DNA of 64,000 nt from Medicago truncatula (Eukaryota > Streptophyta > Magnoliopsida > Fabales > Fabaceae): contig NC_053043.1 of NCBI RefSeq assembly GCF_003473485.1, positions 3,606,001 to 3,670,000 on the forward strand. Reading direction: 5' to 3'. Each line of letters begins with the position of its first letter. Within the stretch, counting starts at the first letter, position 1. The position numbers and the translations under genes are program-made. Shown one piece after another: positions 44,412-54,551 of this stretch. The notes beneath the pieces are model-generated. The model made no database searches, was not told the DNA's origin, and saw nothing but the letters and a program-made list of their open reading frames with translations.

Positions 44412-45478
44412 AAACTAAAAATTTGTGGGATACAATCAAATCTCACATCCTCTTTACATCCACAATATCATTTTTCAATTCCTTATCCACAATAATGCCT
44501 ACACCATTTCTCGATCTAACTTTTCCGGTTTATCAATGCTTAGATCTTGAACTATCTAATTATTTCGTCTTTTCACCTACCCATATAGTTTCTTGTTGGT
44601 ACATAAAATTAATCTTCATTTTAGTGATAGCGTCAACTATTTTCATATATGTTCAAGTAAGGGTGCCTTTATTCCATGTTCTAAAACAGATCATACTCTC
44701 ATTAACTAACCTCTTTACCCACACTCGTTCACAATATCCATTTAAATATCCAATATCCATTATTTATCTTTTGACAAAATATCTTTTTTAATTCTGATTT
44801 AATGCACATTAGGATTATAGAAATCAATATTTTTTTAATGATTTCTTTAATAAAAAAATCTACAATAAAAACAATAAAAATTGAAATTTCTATAAATAAA
44901 AAACTATAATAATCATTTATAAGTATAGTAGAAACTTCCACAACTAATTTTTTTCCGTTAAATTTTATATTAGCAACGACATAATATCAAATAAGTTATT
45001 TATCCCAAATTTTTTTACTTCATACTATGATTGATCCTCTTGATTCCGAGAACTTGCTTGGTTTGATATCCTAGTTTACGTGGCTGCCACTATTTTTATT
45101 TCTTCTCATAAATAAATTTTGTTGGAAATTCAGCATACGTTAGATCGCGACCGCCTACAAACCAATGATTTGCTTCAAACCGCGCGAGAAACATGGTCGA
45201 CGCTTCCTCGTTATCCATCACCATGTCAATTTATAAGAGTATAAATGCAAATAACTATTTTTAAAATGTTTCCTTAGTCAATTTGATTTATGTGTTTTGT
45301 TTCTTATATAAAGAACCAGAGATAGTATACCCATAAATTTCTTGAATTTTCCTCATAAATAGGATCAATAAGGACCGAAGGGAGTATTAAATATACCCAT
45401 CAATTTTTTGAATTTTTCTCATAAATATGACCAAGTTTATATAAGATTGATGGGTTAAGATTAACTTTTTCTTAAATA

Positions 45479-45758
45479 CTCCCTCTGTCCCTATGTGTAA
45501 GTCCTCTTTGCTTTTTTCACATTTCTTAAGAAAAGTTGTTAGTTTACTTAATGTGTCTATTTTGTGTATTAATATTACTAAATTGTCCTTCGTTTGTGTG
45601 TATATTAAATTTGACTTTTCATATTTCAAGGCAAGTTAGTAGTATTAATTAGGGTATGTTTATGAAGAAAAAAAATGTATCTAATAATTTGAAAAGGGAC
45701 TTACATTTAGGGATAAAAAGAAAATCAAATGGGTGCTTAGATATAAGGACGGAGTGAG
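45479..45758. mobile_element. Stowaway-type MITE, 280 bp
   Basis: CTCCCTCTGTCCCTATGTGTA at the left and the inverse ATATAAGGACGGAGTGAG at the right, with TA on both sides (45477-45478 and 45759-45760). A separate older half-element ends GGACCGAAGGGAGTA near 45386. Confidence 0.85.
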
Positions 45759-46590
45759 TAATTACAAACAATTAACATGAGTTTCTTGTTAGAATTAAGA
45801 TCGATGGATGCAAAAAACGAAATTTAAGAAAGAATTTTGAATTACTCATAGAATAAATTTTTCCCTATACAGTTACTCATAGAATTAAGATTTGCATCAA
45901 ATGGTAACGGAAATCAAAGTCATATATGCACTTTAAGTCGTGTCATTTACATCCATAGTTTAGTATGTTTTAGTTATCTCGAGTCCTCATTTTAAATTTA
46001 TTATGAATTCAAATTCAAATCTGAATAATAATGTATAGAATAATTATAAAATATTTCATTTATTCACTTTAATTTGACATTTTCTTCGATTGTATAAATT
46101 ATAATGAGTGTTCTTAATATACGACGTGTTTAGCAAAATGGGTTCTGGTTAATAAGTTGTTTAAGCGAGGTCGCCAGTATAAATGAGCATATTAGAGTTT
46201 CCTATATAATTTCTCCATCATTTTTTATAAGCACCTCTAATTTTTTTTTTAACATGTATTAAAAAATTGGTTTGTAAATTTAATGTGTACATTTTATACG
46301 TAAAATTTAATAATACCCTTTATATTATTTTTAAAGGAAAATACCCACTGTATCTTTAACTTTCATATTTTATTTGGGTAATGAATTCTTGCATTATTTT
46401 TGTTTAGAAAAAATAAAATAAAAAAGGGACAGCTTTGATGAAAAAAAAATGCACCTAGTTTTTTTGCAAATGAGCTCATAATTATATTTAGAGTAAAAAA
46501 ATTATTCAAGTAGAACTTATTATTAAAGAGGGATTAAGTTTCACCCAAACATTGAATCACATATACTCTAAAATAACATATGTTTAATAT

Positions 46591-47366
46591 TAAATTCCAT
46601 TTTGATAGGTACAAATCCTGTGCAACAAATTCAGATACCAGATGGTCTCAATGTGCAACCAATTCAGATACTCACCTCTGATTTGGCTGAGCAACACAGA
46701 GAGGAACAACAGAGTGACAAATATCTTGATTTACGCATTGTTGGTCATTGGAGTGATGTTGTCACTAATCTAGACTACACTCAAGGTTCCTCGTCATTGT
46801 GTGGCACAATTTCCTCAAGAATTGAGGTTTTAAACCAAACGTCGCTCATGAATTGGAGATTTTGCGGCCACATTTCTTGAAGGGTAATGATGCTAGGAAC
46901 TCTGTGCCTCAACTTTACACTGATGAAAAAGAAAGAGAGGCCGCTATCAATTATCTGAGGAACCGCACTACTGCTTCGGAAGAGCCCTACATTGAGGTGG
47001 AGTCTCGATCCACAAAGAAGAAGCAGAAGGGTTTTCGGGTTCACAATACTCGCTCCGCGGGTAGGTTACCAGATTGATTCATGAGCTTTCTATGAGTTAC
47101 TTTCCTTGTTCTTGTTCTTGTTCGTTTTCTTTTCCCCTTTGTTTGTATGCTTTTATTTTCTTGTTCTTTTTGAGTTTGGCATTTGGCCCCTGTTTTTTTG
47201 TTGCCTTTATTGTTTGAGAAGGTTTTGGTTAGGTCCCCCTTCTCCTTTTGTCCTTGTTTCTTTTTTATGTTTATATATCTAGGGTGTTGCAGTTGATTCT
47301 TCATCTGCACCCCTTTTGTTTGTTTAAAAAAAAATAAAAAATGTATTTTGATTTGTTAAAAAAAAA
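46591..47366 (+). mobile_element. Poly(A)-tailed retroinsertion with LINE ORF1-like 3' part
   Basis: ATGTTTAATAT flanks it (46580-46590 and 47367-47377), and it ends with A-rich sequence and TTGTTAAAAAAAAA. A coding-like stretch runs from about 46610 to 47077, with one apparent frame change near 46.84 kb, and ends with RSTKKKQKGFRVHNTRSAGR. Basic endings with TRS motifs occur at the end of ORF1 in some plant L1 elements. It passes directly into a T-rich 3' UTR with no ORF2. Either an internally deleted LINE or a retrocopied mRNA. Confidence 0.55.
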
Positions 47367-47475
47367 ATGTTTAATATGTTTAAGTACACATGAATGAATT
47401 ATAAATTAAAATAAAAAGCTTATCATTTTCTTTGTATGTTATACATAATATTAAATGAGCTTTGTAACAAAAAAG

Positions 47476-47510
47476 ATGTATTAATTGCTCTCAGGAAAAA
47501 AATGTATTAA
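47476..47510 (+). repeat. Tail-only retroinsertion scar (17-nt insert)
   Basis: ATGTATTAA at 47476-47484 and 47502-47510 flanks TTGCTCTCAGGAAAAAA. Confidence 0.4.
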
Positions 47511-49392
47511 AATGAGATAACGGAAAAAAGAAATGAAATGAAAGGTAGTATTATTAAAATCATTGCAAAATAAAACTTGTCAATCACTATATAATTATAA
47601 AAAGCACGAGGTATTCTTCCTTGGTCACAAGACCAAATCAATAATGTTTGAACACGAACACATAAAAAATTCTCTTTAAAATATTCAATCATCTTTTTTA
47701 TCAATTTTCTCCTTCTTATTAAAAAAATACATAAGATTTGCATCACCAACGTTACTCATAGAATACATTTTTCCCTTTGCATCATACTCTTGATACACAA
47801 GATATATACATCAAATTCAGTTTACAATAGCAAGAATTGGCAAAATTCTCAAACATGTAGCGCTGCTAATGCTGGATTCGACCTGTAAATCAAAGTTTGG
47901 CAAAATTGTTAATCAAAGTTCAGCAAACAATAGCAAGAATTATACACCCCTAACATGACAATTAAAAAAATGATTAATAATTGTCTACAAATTCATCCAT
48001 TAGATCGATTAGAATTAAAACGAAATCAATGTATATTATAATTTTTAAAAATGATTAGTAAGAAGTAAGAATGGAAGATTGTGTTGTACCGACAAAAAAA
48101 AAAGGAGATATTATCATTTCACAAATAAATCAAAACAATAAAAGAATAAGAAAACAAAACCGATTTAACAAACCAAGAAAATATTGGTTTACTGCCGCCA
48201 CTCTCAAATAAAGAAAGTAGCGTGTGTGAAAAGCATGAGTCTCAAGACGATTATTTATAGCCAAAGAAATCAAATAATCACAACATAATTAACTTTGATC
48301 GGTAGAAAATTAAAATAAATGACAAATGATTGGTTGAAATAGAAAACAATGATGCTAATATAAAAAATGACCGAGCCAACTAATGGGTATGATTATAGGC
48401 TTATTAACAATATTGATAATCATTTAAATCCCATAAAGAAAGGATAACTATTTATTGGAATTTACAAATTAGTTGGCCGGAATCAATGGAATTTGGAATA
48501 ACTTTGTTTTGCTCGATCAATAGTTTATGGACCAATTTTAATGTACTGTTCATTATACAAAGAATGTTTATATTTTTTTAAAGAAAAACTATTATCTTTT
48601 TATTAATAAACCTAAAAAAACTATATTTTAGAAAGACACATGATTAAAATAACTGAATGATTTTAGAAACATTTTCAATAGACAGTTTGTCCTTGTTCAT
48701 ATCCCTAACAAACCAAAGTTGAATGACTCGAACCATGATATTCTAATTTTCTTTCGAAGGGGAAATATCAGAAACATAATTGATTTTTTGAGCCATTTGA
48801 AGTGTAAAGAGAGATACGAAATCGAAAGAAAGAAAAATGGAGAATTGAAATTCTGATGTGAAGAAAGTGTTAGCCAACATGTCTAATTTATAGTATATTT
48901 TACAGGATAATTTCGTAAAATATTCACATTCAACTCGACAATTCATATTTAAATTTATATCTTAGTCATTAAGTAATACATATTGTTTTTTTTGTCAAGG
49001 AGTGTAATTAACTTTTTCAATCAGCCCATGACTTAAGGTTTATTTTAGCAAGTCCGTTAAATACAATTAACTGAAATCATATTTTTGATATTCTTTGTCA
49101 ATCATCCATTTATGATATTCTTTGACTAATGAACTTAATGATACCTATTTAATTCCAATTCATTTTTTGTGGTTAATTTTTAATTCCAATTAATCAGCTT
49201 CAATTCCCATTTTTTTTTCTGTCCTAAAATAAAAATAGCACATTTCAATGAAATTTATTGAAAAGAAAGAACAGTTTAATAAAATCCTTGCCTATCAGCC
49301 CATGGTTATCGTTTTTGTGAAGAAAGTGTTGGCCAATAGATCTAATTTATAATAGATTTTAGAGGACAATTAAGTAAAAATTTATTATCAAT
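47511..49392. other. AT-rich Helitron interior, nothing recognised
   Basis: No protein motif or repeat with defined ends. It may be captured or filler DNA of the Helitron. Confidence 0.4.
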
Positions 49393-49431
49393 ATGTTCGT
49401 AGCCTTTTTAAAAAAAAAAATGTTTGTAGCC
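49393..49431 (+). repeat. Tail-only retroinsertion scar (15-nt insert)
   Basis: ATGTTCGTAGCC (49393-49404) and ATGTTTGTAGCC (49420-49431) flank TTTTTAAAAAAAAAA. Confidence 0.5.
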
Positions 49432-49794
49432 GAAAATAGAAAATCAATAGGTCATAAGGTTTTTTTTTTTTTTTTTTTGTTCGGATTGCAAAGAAAGTTG
49501 CTCAATAGGTTGTTTAGTTTAGAAAATTTTAATCTGATTTTAATACCAATAAATTCCAATAACCCGTATTTATTTGGGTCAAATAAAAAAGCTACAAATC
49601 AAGAGCAAATAATATCTCTTGCAATGTTTATTCGAGAAAGTTTCAATTTGATTTATAACTAATAATAAATTCCAAAACCCATTTATTTTCGGTCAAATAA
49701 AAAGAGGAACACATCTATGATAAACTAAAAAATCAACCTATTTATTTGAGTCAAATAAAAAAGCTACACATCTATGAGAAAAATATACAATTTG

Positions 49795-50040
49795 ATAGGG
49801 TATCAATCGGTCAATGTTACAATAAAATTTTGTATTAGATAAACTATTATTAAATTTATAAAATATAGATTTTATTGCTTAATAATAATAAAAATTCACG
49901 GATTGGCAAAAAAAATCAATCTGGTAGGGTATCAATAGGTCAATATTGCCATAATATTTTGTATTAGAAAAACTATTATTAAATTTATAGATTTCATTTG
50001 TTCACAAAAAAAATCATCGATTGGCCAAAAAAATAACTTG
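49795..50040. repeat. Diverged tandem duplication, about 129-bp period
   Basis: TAGGGTATCAAT.GGTCAAT recurs at 49796 and 49925, each followed by ATTTTGTATTAGA.AAACTATT and later by CGATTGGC-like ends. It is within the Helitron. Confidence 0.6.
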
Positions 50041-50774
50041 TATAACATTATTTTTGTTTTGTTTTAAATAAACACTATTATACGGTATTGTTTTGAATAA
50101 TAAGTGTTTTTTTTCTAACATTATTAATAAAAAACAAATATTAAATTTTATATTAAAAGTGTAACTTTTGCAACTTTTTTAAGAGATTAAATGCACAATT
50201 TTTTTTTAAATTAAATTTTATATTAAAAGTATATCTTTTCCATATTTGTTTTGCAATCATTAAAATTAAAAATATTATAATAGCTCACATTATTTTTCTG
50301 AATATAAAAATGAAACAATTTTACATTTCATTAAATTCTTTCAATATCAATACTTTTAATCAAATCGTATTTTTATTATTTGACATATATCAATTATTTG
50401 ATCTCTTTGACATTAAAATATTTAAATTTTATTATTTGTTTTATTATAATACCGGAAATTAAATATTTAAATTTAAATTATTTGATTTAAATCCGTATTA
50501 TTTGAATTCAAAATGTTTGATTTTTAATTTGATATGAAATATTTGAATTAGAATTGAATTTGAATTTGAAAAACTTCCTTTTATTCATAAGCATTAAATA
50601 CAAATTTGTGAGGTTGAATGTGGTGAGAGTATTTGTGAGGATGAATGTGGTGAGAGTATTTATAAAAACTAATGAAAATGAATAGGTTGAGAGTGCCACA
50701 TGTCATATGAATAGGTTGAGAAAAACATTTCCATATAAAGCTATGAAATAGGTCCTAAATTTATATTATATAGA

Positions 50775-51115
50775 TTAGTAATTATTAGTTTAATTGTTCT
50801 CAAGAGACTAGGGTTCCTTCCTTGTCAATTAGCATGAATGGTCTAAAACATGGAACTAATATTGGAAGTATATTATACTTGTTGTTAGAATACAAGTAAC
50901 ATATTCACTATAAAATCTTAATTCGACAATTTAACCAGATACTTTTCATTTTATATCACCATTAGTAATTCGTTTGATTGTTCTCAAGAAACTCTGTTCC
51001 TTGCTTGTCAATTAGCATGAATTTAACCAGATATTAAACATGGAACTAATATTGGAAGTATAATATACTTATTAGAATACAATTAACATATTCACTAAAA
51101 AGTCTTATTCTTATA
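50775..51115. repeat. Tandem host repeat; second copy is the empty Helitron site
   Basis: TTAGTAATT..TTGTTCTCAAG begins at 50775 and again at 50962, 187 bp apart, both followed by CTTGTCAATTAGCATGAAT and AACATGGAACTAATATTGGA. The second copy is preceded by CTTTTCATTTTATATCACCA, the same sequence that ends at 41984 just before the Helitron. Confidence 0.85.
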
Positions 51116-51346
51116 TGTATCCGATTTATATAATTTAGGTATGCACGATCGTGAAAAAAGAAGGTTTTACGTGTTAGCTAAGTCATTGTAACCTCAAAAG
51201 TTTTATGATTCATTGGTATTGCAACATGATTCATGATTTTGGACAATTTTTTCATGGCAACTTATAATTTGGGTTAGATAGAGTAGTCTTTTTAAGAAGC
51301 TGAAAGAAATACATTTTGAACGATGATAACCATTCAAGCATGAGGT

Positions 51347-51622
51347 ATGCCTCAAATGGACTCAACGGAATCAGAGTACAAAATACTAAGCCAACAAAAC
51401 GACTTTAAGATATTGAGTAACTCATACAAGCTGTCCAATTATACCACCAATAGTTTTAATCCAAAATATAAGTTGGTTTTTGGGCCTTCAACCACCACCA
51501 AGAATAAAACTTTATCATATCAAGCTAATGATAAAAGAGACGATTCTTTCTTGAAAAAAGTACGAGAGTTTCGCTCCTTCCTAAAGACCCAGATACAAGA
51601 CAATCAAATCACTCAAAGATAG
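51347..51622 (+). other. Unrecognised 91-codon open frame
   Basis: ATG-initiated and Ser/Asn/Lys-rich (start MPQMDSTESEYKILSQQ). Composition could be coding, but I recognise no domain and it overlaps the end of the LINE remnant. Probably not a gene. Confidence 0.15.
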
Positions 51623-52385
51623 TGATGAATATCTCTCTTGAACATATAAGGTCCACCAAATTAAATAGCATGCGTGCACATTCAATCGAAGGAACATAAT
51701 AAATCCCCGACCAATGTACAACACATGTCCAAATGCTTGGAAAAAAAATCGCAATCCAATACCATATGATTAATATATTAGTCTTTTCCATAACCACTAA
51801 GCACGTCAAAGAACTTAAATAAACAATCCCACAACGAAGCAAAATGTCTTTTGTCATAATACATTCATGACAGAGGGGACACTTTAAAAGTCACTGTTTT
51901 ATTTCAAGTTAATTTTTACGTTATATTATCCTGCAACAAAAAATTATAAAGCACAAAACAACACACCCTGGTTCTCCTCCAAAGCAAAGAGTTTCATCAT
52001 CCATCTTCGTATGTGACCCTTAACCCCTAGCCAAAACTCCACATGTCTGACACTGAAATATTGTCATCAACATAAAGATAAAAAAGACGACTGAATCTAT
52101 AACACAAATGATCTCTTTCTAGCCAATGATCGTTCCAAAAGGAGGTACTTTTCCCATAACCAACTCTATGCACTAACCCTTCTTCAAACTACACCCCCTC
52201 ACTCACACCTACTCCCTCAGACCCCATAAGTCATTCCACCAACCTGGAGACTTACTGGTTCCACTCCTATTTTAGCCCCCTCAAAATCATACTTAGTTGT
52301 CAACACTTTAAACCACAACCATCGTTGATCAACAAGTAACCTCCAACACAACTTACACAACAACGTCATATCATATTTCCTCAAT
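51600..52385 (-). mobile_element. L1-type LINE 3' fragment (RT tail and zf-RVT region)
   Basis: On the minus strand the region contains TKDILLRCGIVYLSS followed by FFPSIWTCVVHWSGI, matching the zinc-finger/RVT region that follows reverse transcriptase in plant L1 elements (PTKDNLLRRG, then FGSVW....GI). Upstream pieces resemble LLCKLCWRLLVDQRWLW of the same region. Several frame interruptions; inactive. Confidence 0.65.
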
Positions 52386-52403
52386 AGATTATTTTAAAAT
52401 ATT

Positions 52404-53700
52404 AGCTTTAATACGTGTTTTGTCCCTGCAATCAGGGATCATTCAAAAATTGGTCAATATAATCGTTAATCATGGCAAATTACCCTTGCAAAGTTTAATC
52501 ATTTAAAATTATGTTCGTCTTCCTAGTTGATCACTGCCACGTCACCTGATTACTGATGTGGCGTTGTTAATTGGCCAATCACTTGAATGACTCAACAAAA
52601 GGGCATGAGAATGGACCAAAATACCCCTCCTCATCTCAGATTAATTCGAAAAGACCATTATACCCTTCTCTTCATCTTCTTCAAAAATCTGGAACACTCC
52701 TATTCTCTTATAACCTCTCGTCTCCACCATCACAATCGCAAATCGCCGCCATTCTCTCCATCACCAACACCTCTCACGTACTCCCACACACCTGCATCAT
52801 CACCCCAATTCAGTTTCTTCATCTCCGCACAACACCGGAATTCTGGGACCGCTACGCTGTACAGGTGTGTTACTCATTTTCATAATTTTTAAATTAATGG
52901 CCATCGATAGAGAAATACATGTATGTTATTAGTTTGATTTGATGAGCTTTTATATACTCTGTAGTCATATGTTATCTAATGCCACCGTTTCCACCGATTA
53001 TGCACCCAAAACATATGGCCACCGATTCATTGTAATATCAGCTGCAAATGGAAATCAATTTATGACATCAGGAAATCAATCTAGTTTGCTACATCATTAT
53101 GAGTTATCTCAAACAAATGGAAATCAATCCAGTTTGGCACATCCTTATGATTTATCAGCTGCATCTGGAAAACAATTTAGTGTTACTAAATTATTGATGT
53201 TAAGCACTAAGATCACTCATCATTAAGAACAAAAGTATTTATATATTTTTTATATTTGTAGTTTGTACTTATATTGTGTCTTTTGTTTTATTAATGTAGG
53301 AGTCATCTAAATTATCTATTTAATGGGTAACTGGCGCTTTTCATTTTTCACACTCCTGTGGTGTCTTTATGGTGGAAAAACATTGAACCGATGTACTTTT
53401 GAACTACAAGATGATGAAGCTATGAATTCTGGGCGACAAGAAGAAGAGGATAAAGCCAGGGGATATTTTGGTCTTTTCGCATTTGTCTGATGAGTCTAGG
53501 GGTATTTTTGTCCATTCATATGAAAATGAATCAATCAGCGGTGCCACCTCATCAGATTAGTGACGTGGTAGTGATTAACTTGGAAGAGGGACGAAATTTT
53601 AAATGATTAAACTTTGCAAGGGTAATTTGCCAGATTAACGATTACATGGACCAATTTTTAAATGACCCATAATTACAGGGACGACACACGTATTAAAGCT
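52404..53700. mobile_element. MULE-like element with long TIRs, possible Pack-MULE
   Basis: The perfect 9-bp duplication TAAAATATT flanks it (52395-52403 and 53701-53709). The ends AGCTTTAATACGTGTTTTGT and AGCTTTAATACGTGTGTCGT (complement of the right end) stay similar for roughly 250 bp, including CAAATTACCCTTGCAAAGTT. Between them lies a coding-like section. No transposase. Confidence 0.85.
52939..53226 (+). pseudogene. Coding-like fragment with peptide repeats inside the MULE
   Basis: A 95-codon frame containing NGNQFMTSGNQSSLLHHYEL, then SQTNGNQSSLAHPYDLSAAS and GKQFS: a roughly 19-residue repeat rich in Gly, Asn, Gln and Ser. Just upstream, 52741-52864 is C-rich and ends at a donor-like ACAG|GTGTGT. 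It looks like captured gene sequence, with source unknown. Confidence 0.4.
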
Positions 53701-53709
53701 TAAAATATT

Positions 53710-54180
53710 TAAGGTGTACAATTCTTTTTCTTAAGCGTATAAAATACTAAAATTATACGATTCTGATTTCAGAGACACGTTTCATAAGTATAGTTTCAAT
53801 AGTAGTTGCATAGATATTTGATATGTTGAAATGAGAATATTCAAACTCGCGATTCTCTATTTTCCATCATTCTGTCATGTTGAAGCCCCTTGGTACATTA
53901 TCCAGGAACAATTTTGCAATCAAACACAATACAACTAAAATTGTTTTATATTTTATTTTTTAACCGATCAAACACATTTTAAAGTGTTTAACAACTAAGT
54001 AAAATATAGATATTGTTAAGAAAAATACAAACCAAGGAGGACTAAATTACTAATTTAATATTAATACATCGTAAGTGTAAAAATGTTTTACACTTAAAAA
54101 AGTTTTAATTCATGCAAGTATAAAATAAACTCTACTAGTATTTTACTTACTCTCAAACTTAAATAAAAGTAAGTGCGACA
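53710..54180. other. Intergenic, upstream of CCT3
   Basis: AT-rich, with no gene. Its right end probably contains the CCT3 promoter. Confidence 0.4.
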
Positions 54181-54299
54181 GTGTTCCATTCATTTCCAGG
54201 GTTTTCTAGTTCATTTTGGCGGAAAAGAGTGTAGCCTTTCTCTCTGTTACTCACTCGCGACGCTCTGTGCCCTAACGCCGCCTCCTCCGTTAAGTTAAG

Positions 54300-54466
54300 G
54301 TAACTTCTACGCTTCTCTCCGATCTGAAAATGTTTTCATTTTCTGATTCGCCACCTTCGGTTCAGATTTAGGGTTTTACTTTCAATATTTCTTCGTTTTG
54401 CCCTTCTTTTACGCTTTCGATTTTGAGATTCAATGTGATTTTGATTATGTTTTCAAAAATGTGCAG
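54300..54466 (+). other. Probable 5'-UTR intron of CCT3
   Basis: A donor-like AAG|GTAACT near 54300 and an acceptor GTGCAG|TG at 54466 bound a T-rich segment, 85 bp before the start codon. Inferred from splice signals only. Confidence 0.45.
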
Positions 54467-54551
54467 TGAAGCTTTAAGAAGAAGATACTTTGGTTCTGGA
54501 TTTGGTTTTTGTTTTGCAAAAATCGAAGCAAGTTTTTAAACCCTAGAAATC

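Larger units (their letters stand above)
43540..44800 (-). mobile_element. RTE-type LINE fragment (endonuclease and linker)
   Basis: On the minus strand the region 44250-44330 reads KVKFWKDLKGLIQDIPQGEN, and LGGDLNGHV follows at 44026-44060, the endonuclease signature of plant RTE LINEs. Sequence up to 44.74 kb matches the N-terminal endonuclease part in fragments, and near 43.57-43.61 kb WNKMTYDIRKVAKETLEE matches the linker before the reverse transcriptase. The reverse transcriptase itself is absent. Several stops and shifts; long inactive. A SINE interrupts it. Confidence 0.7.
41985..50774 (-). mobile_element. Degraded Helitron, 8,790 bp
   Basis: Read on the minus strand it begins TCTATATAATATAAATTTAG and ends with a GC hairpin, eight bases and CTAG, inserted exactly between A and T: the canonical Helitron signature. 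The host sequence resumes without duplication. An unbroken tandem paralogue of the site at 50.94-50.97 kb (TATCACCA|TTAGTAATT) shows the same sequence without the insertion. A Pif1/Helitron-type helicase fragment lies inside on the same strand. The cargo includes an RTE LINE with a SINE in it, a Stowaway MITE, a poly(A)-tailed retroinsertion and insertion scars, so it is an old and inactive copy. Confidence 0.8.
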
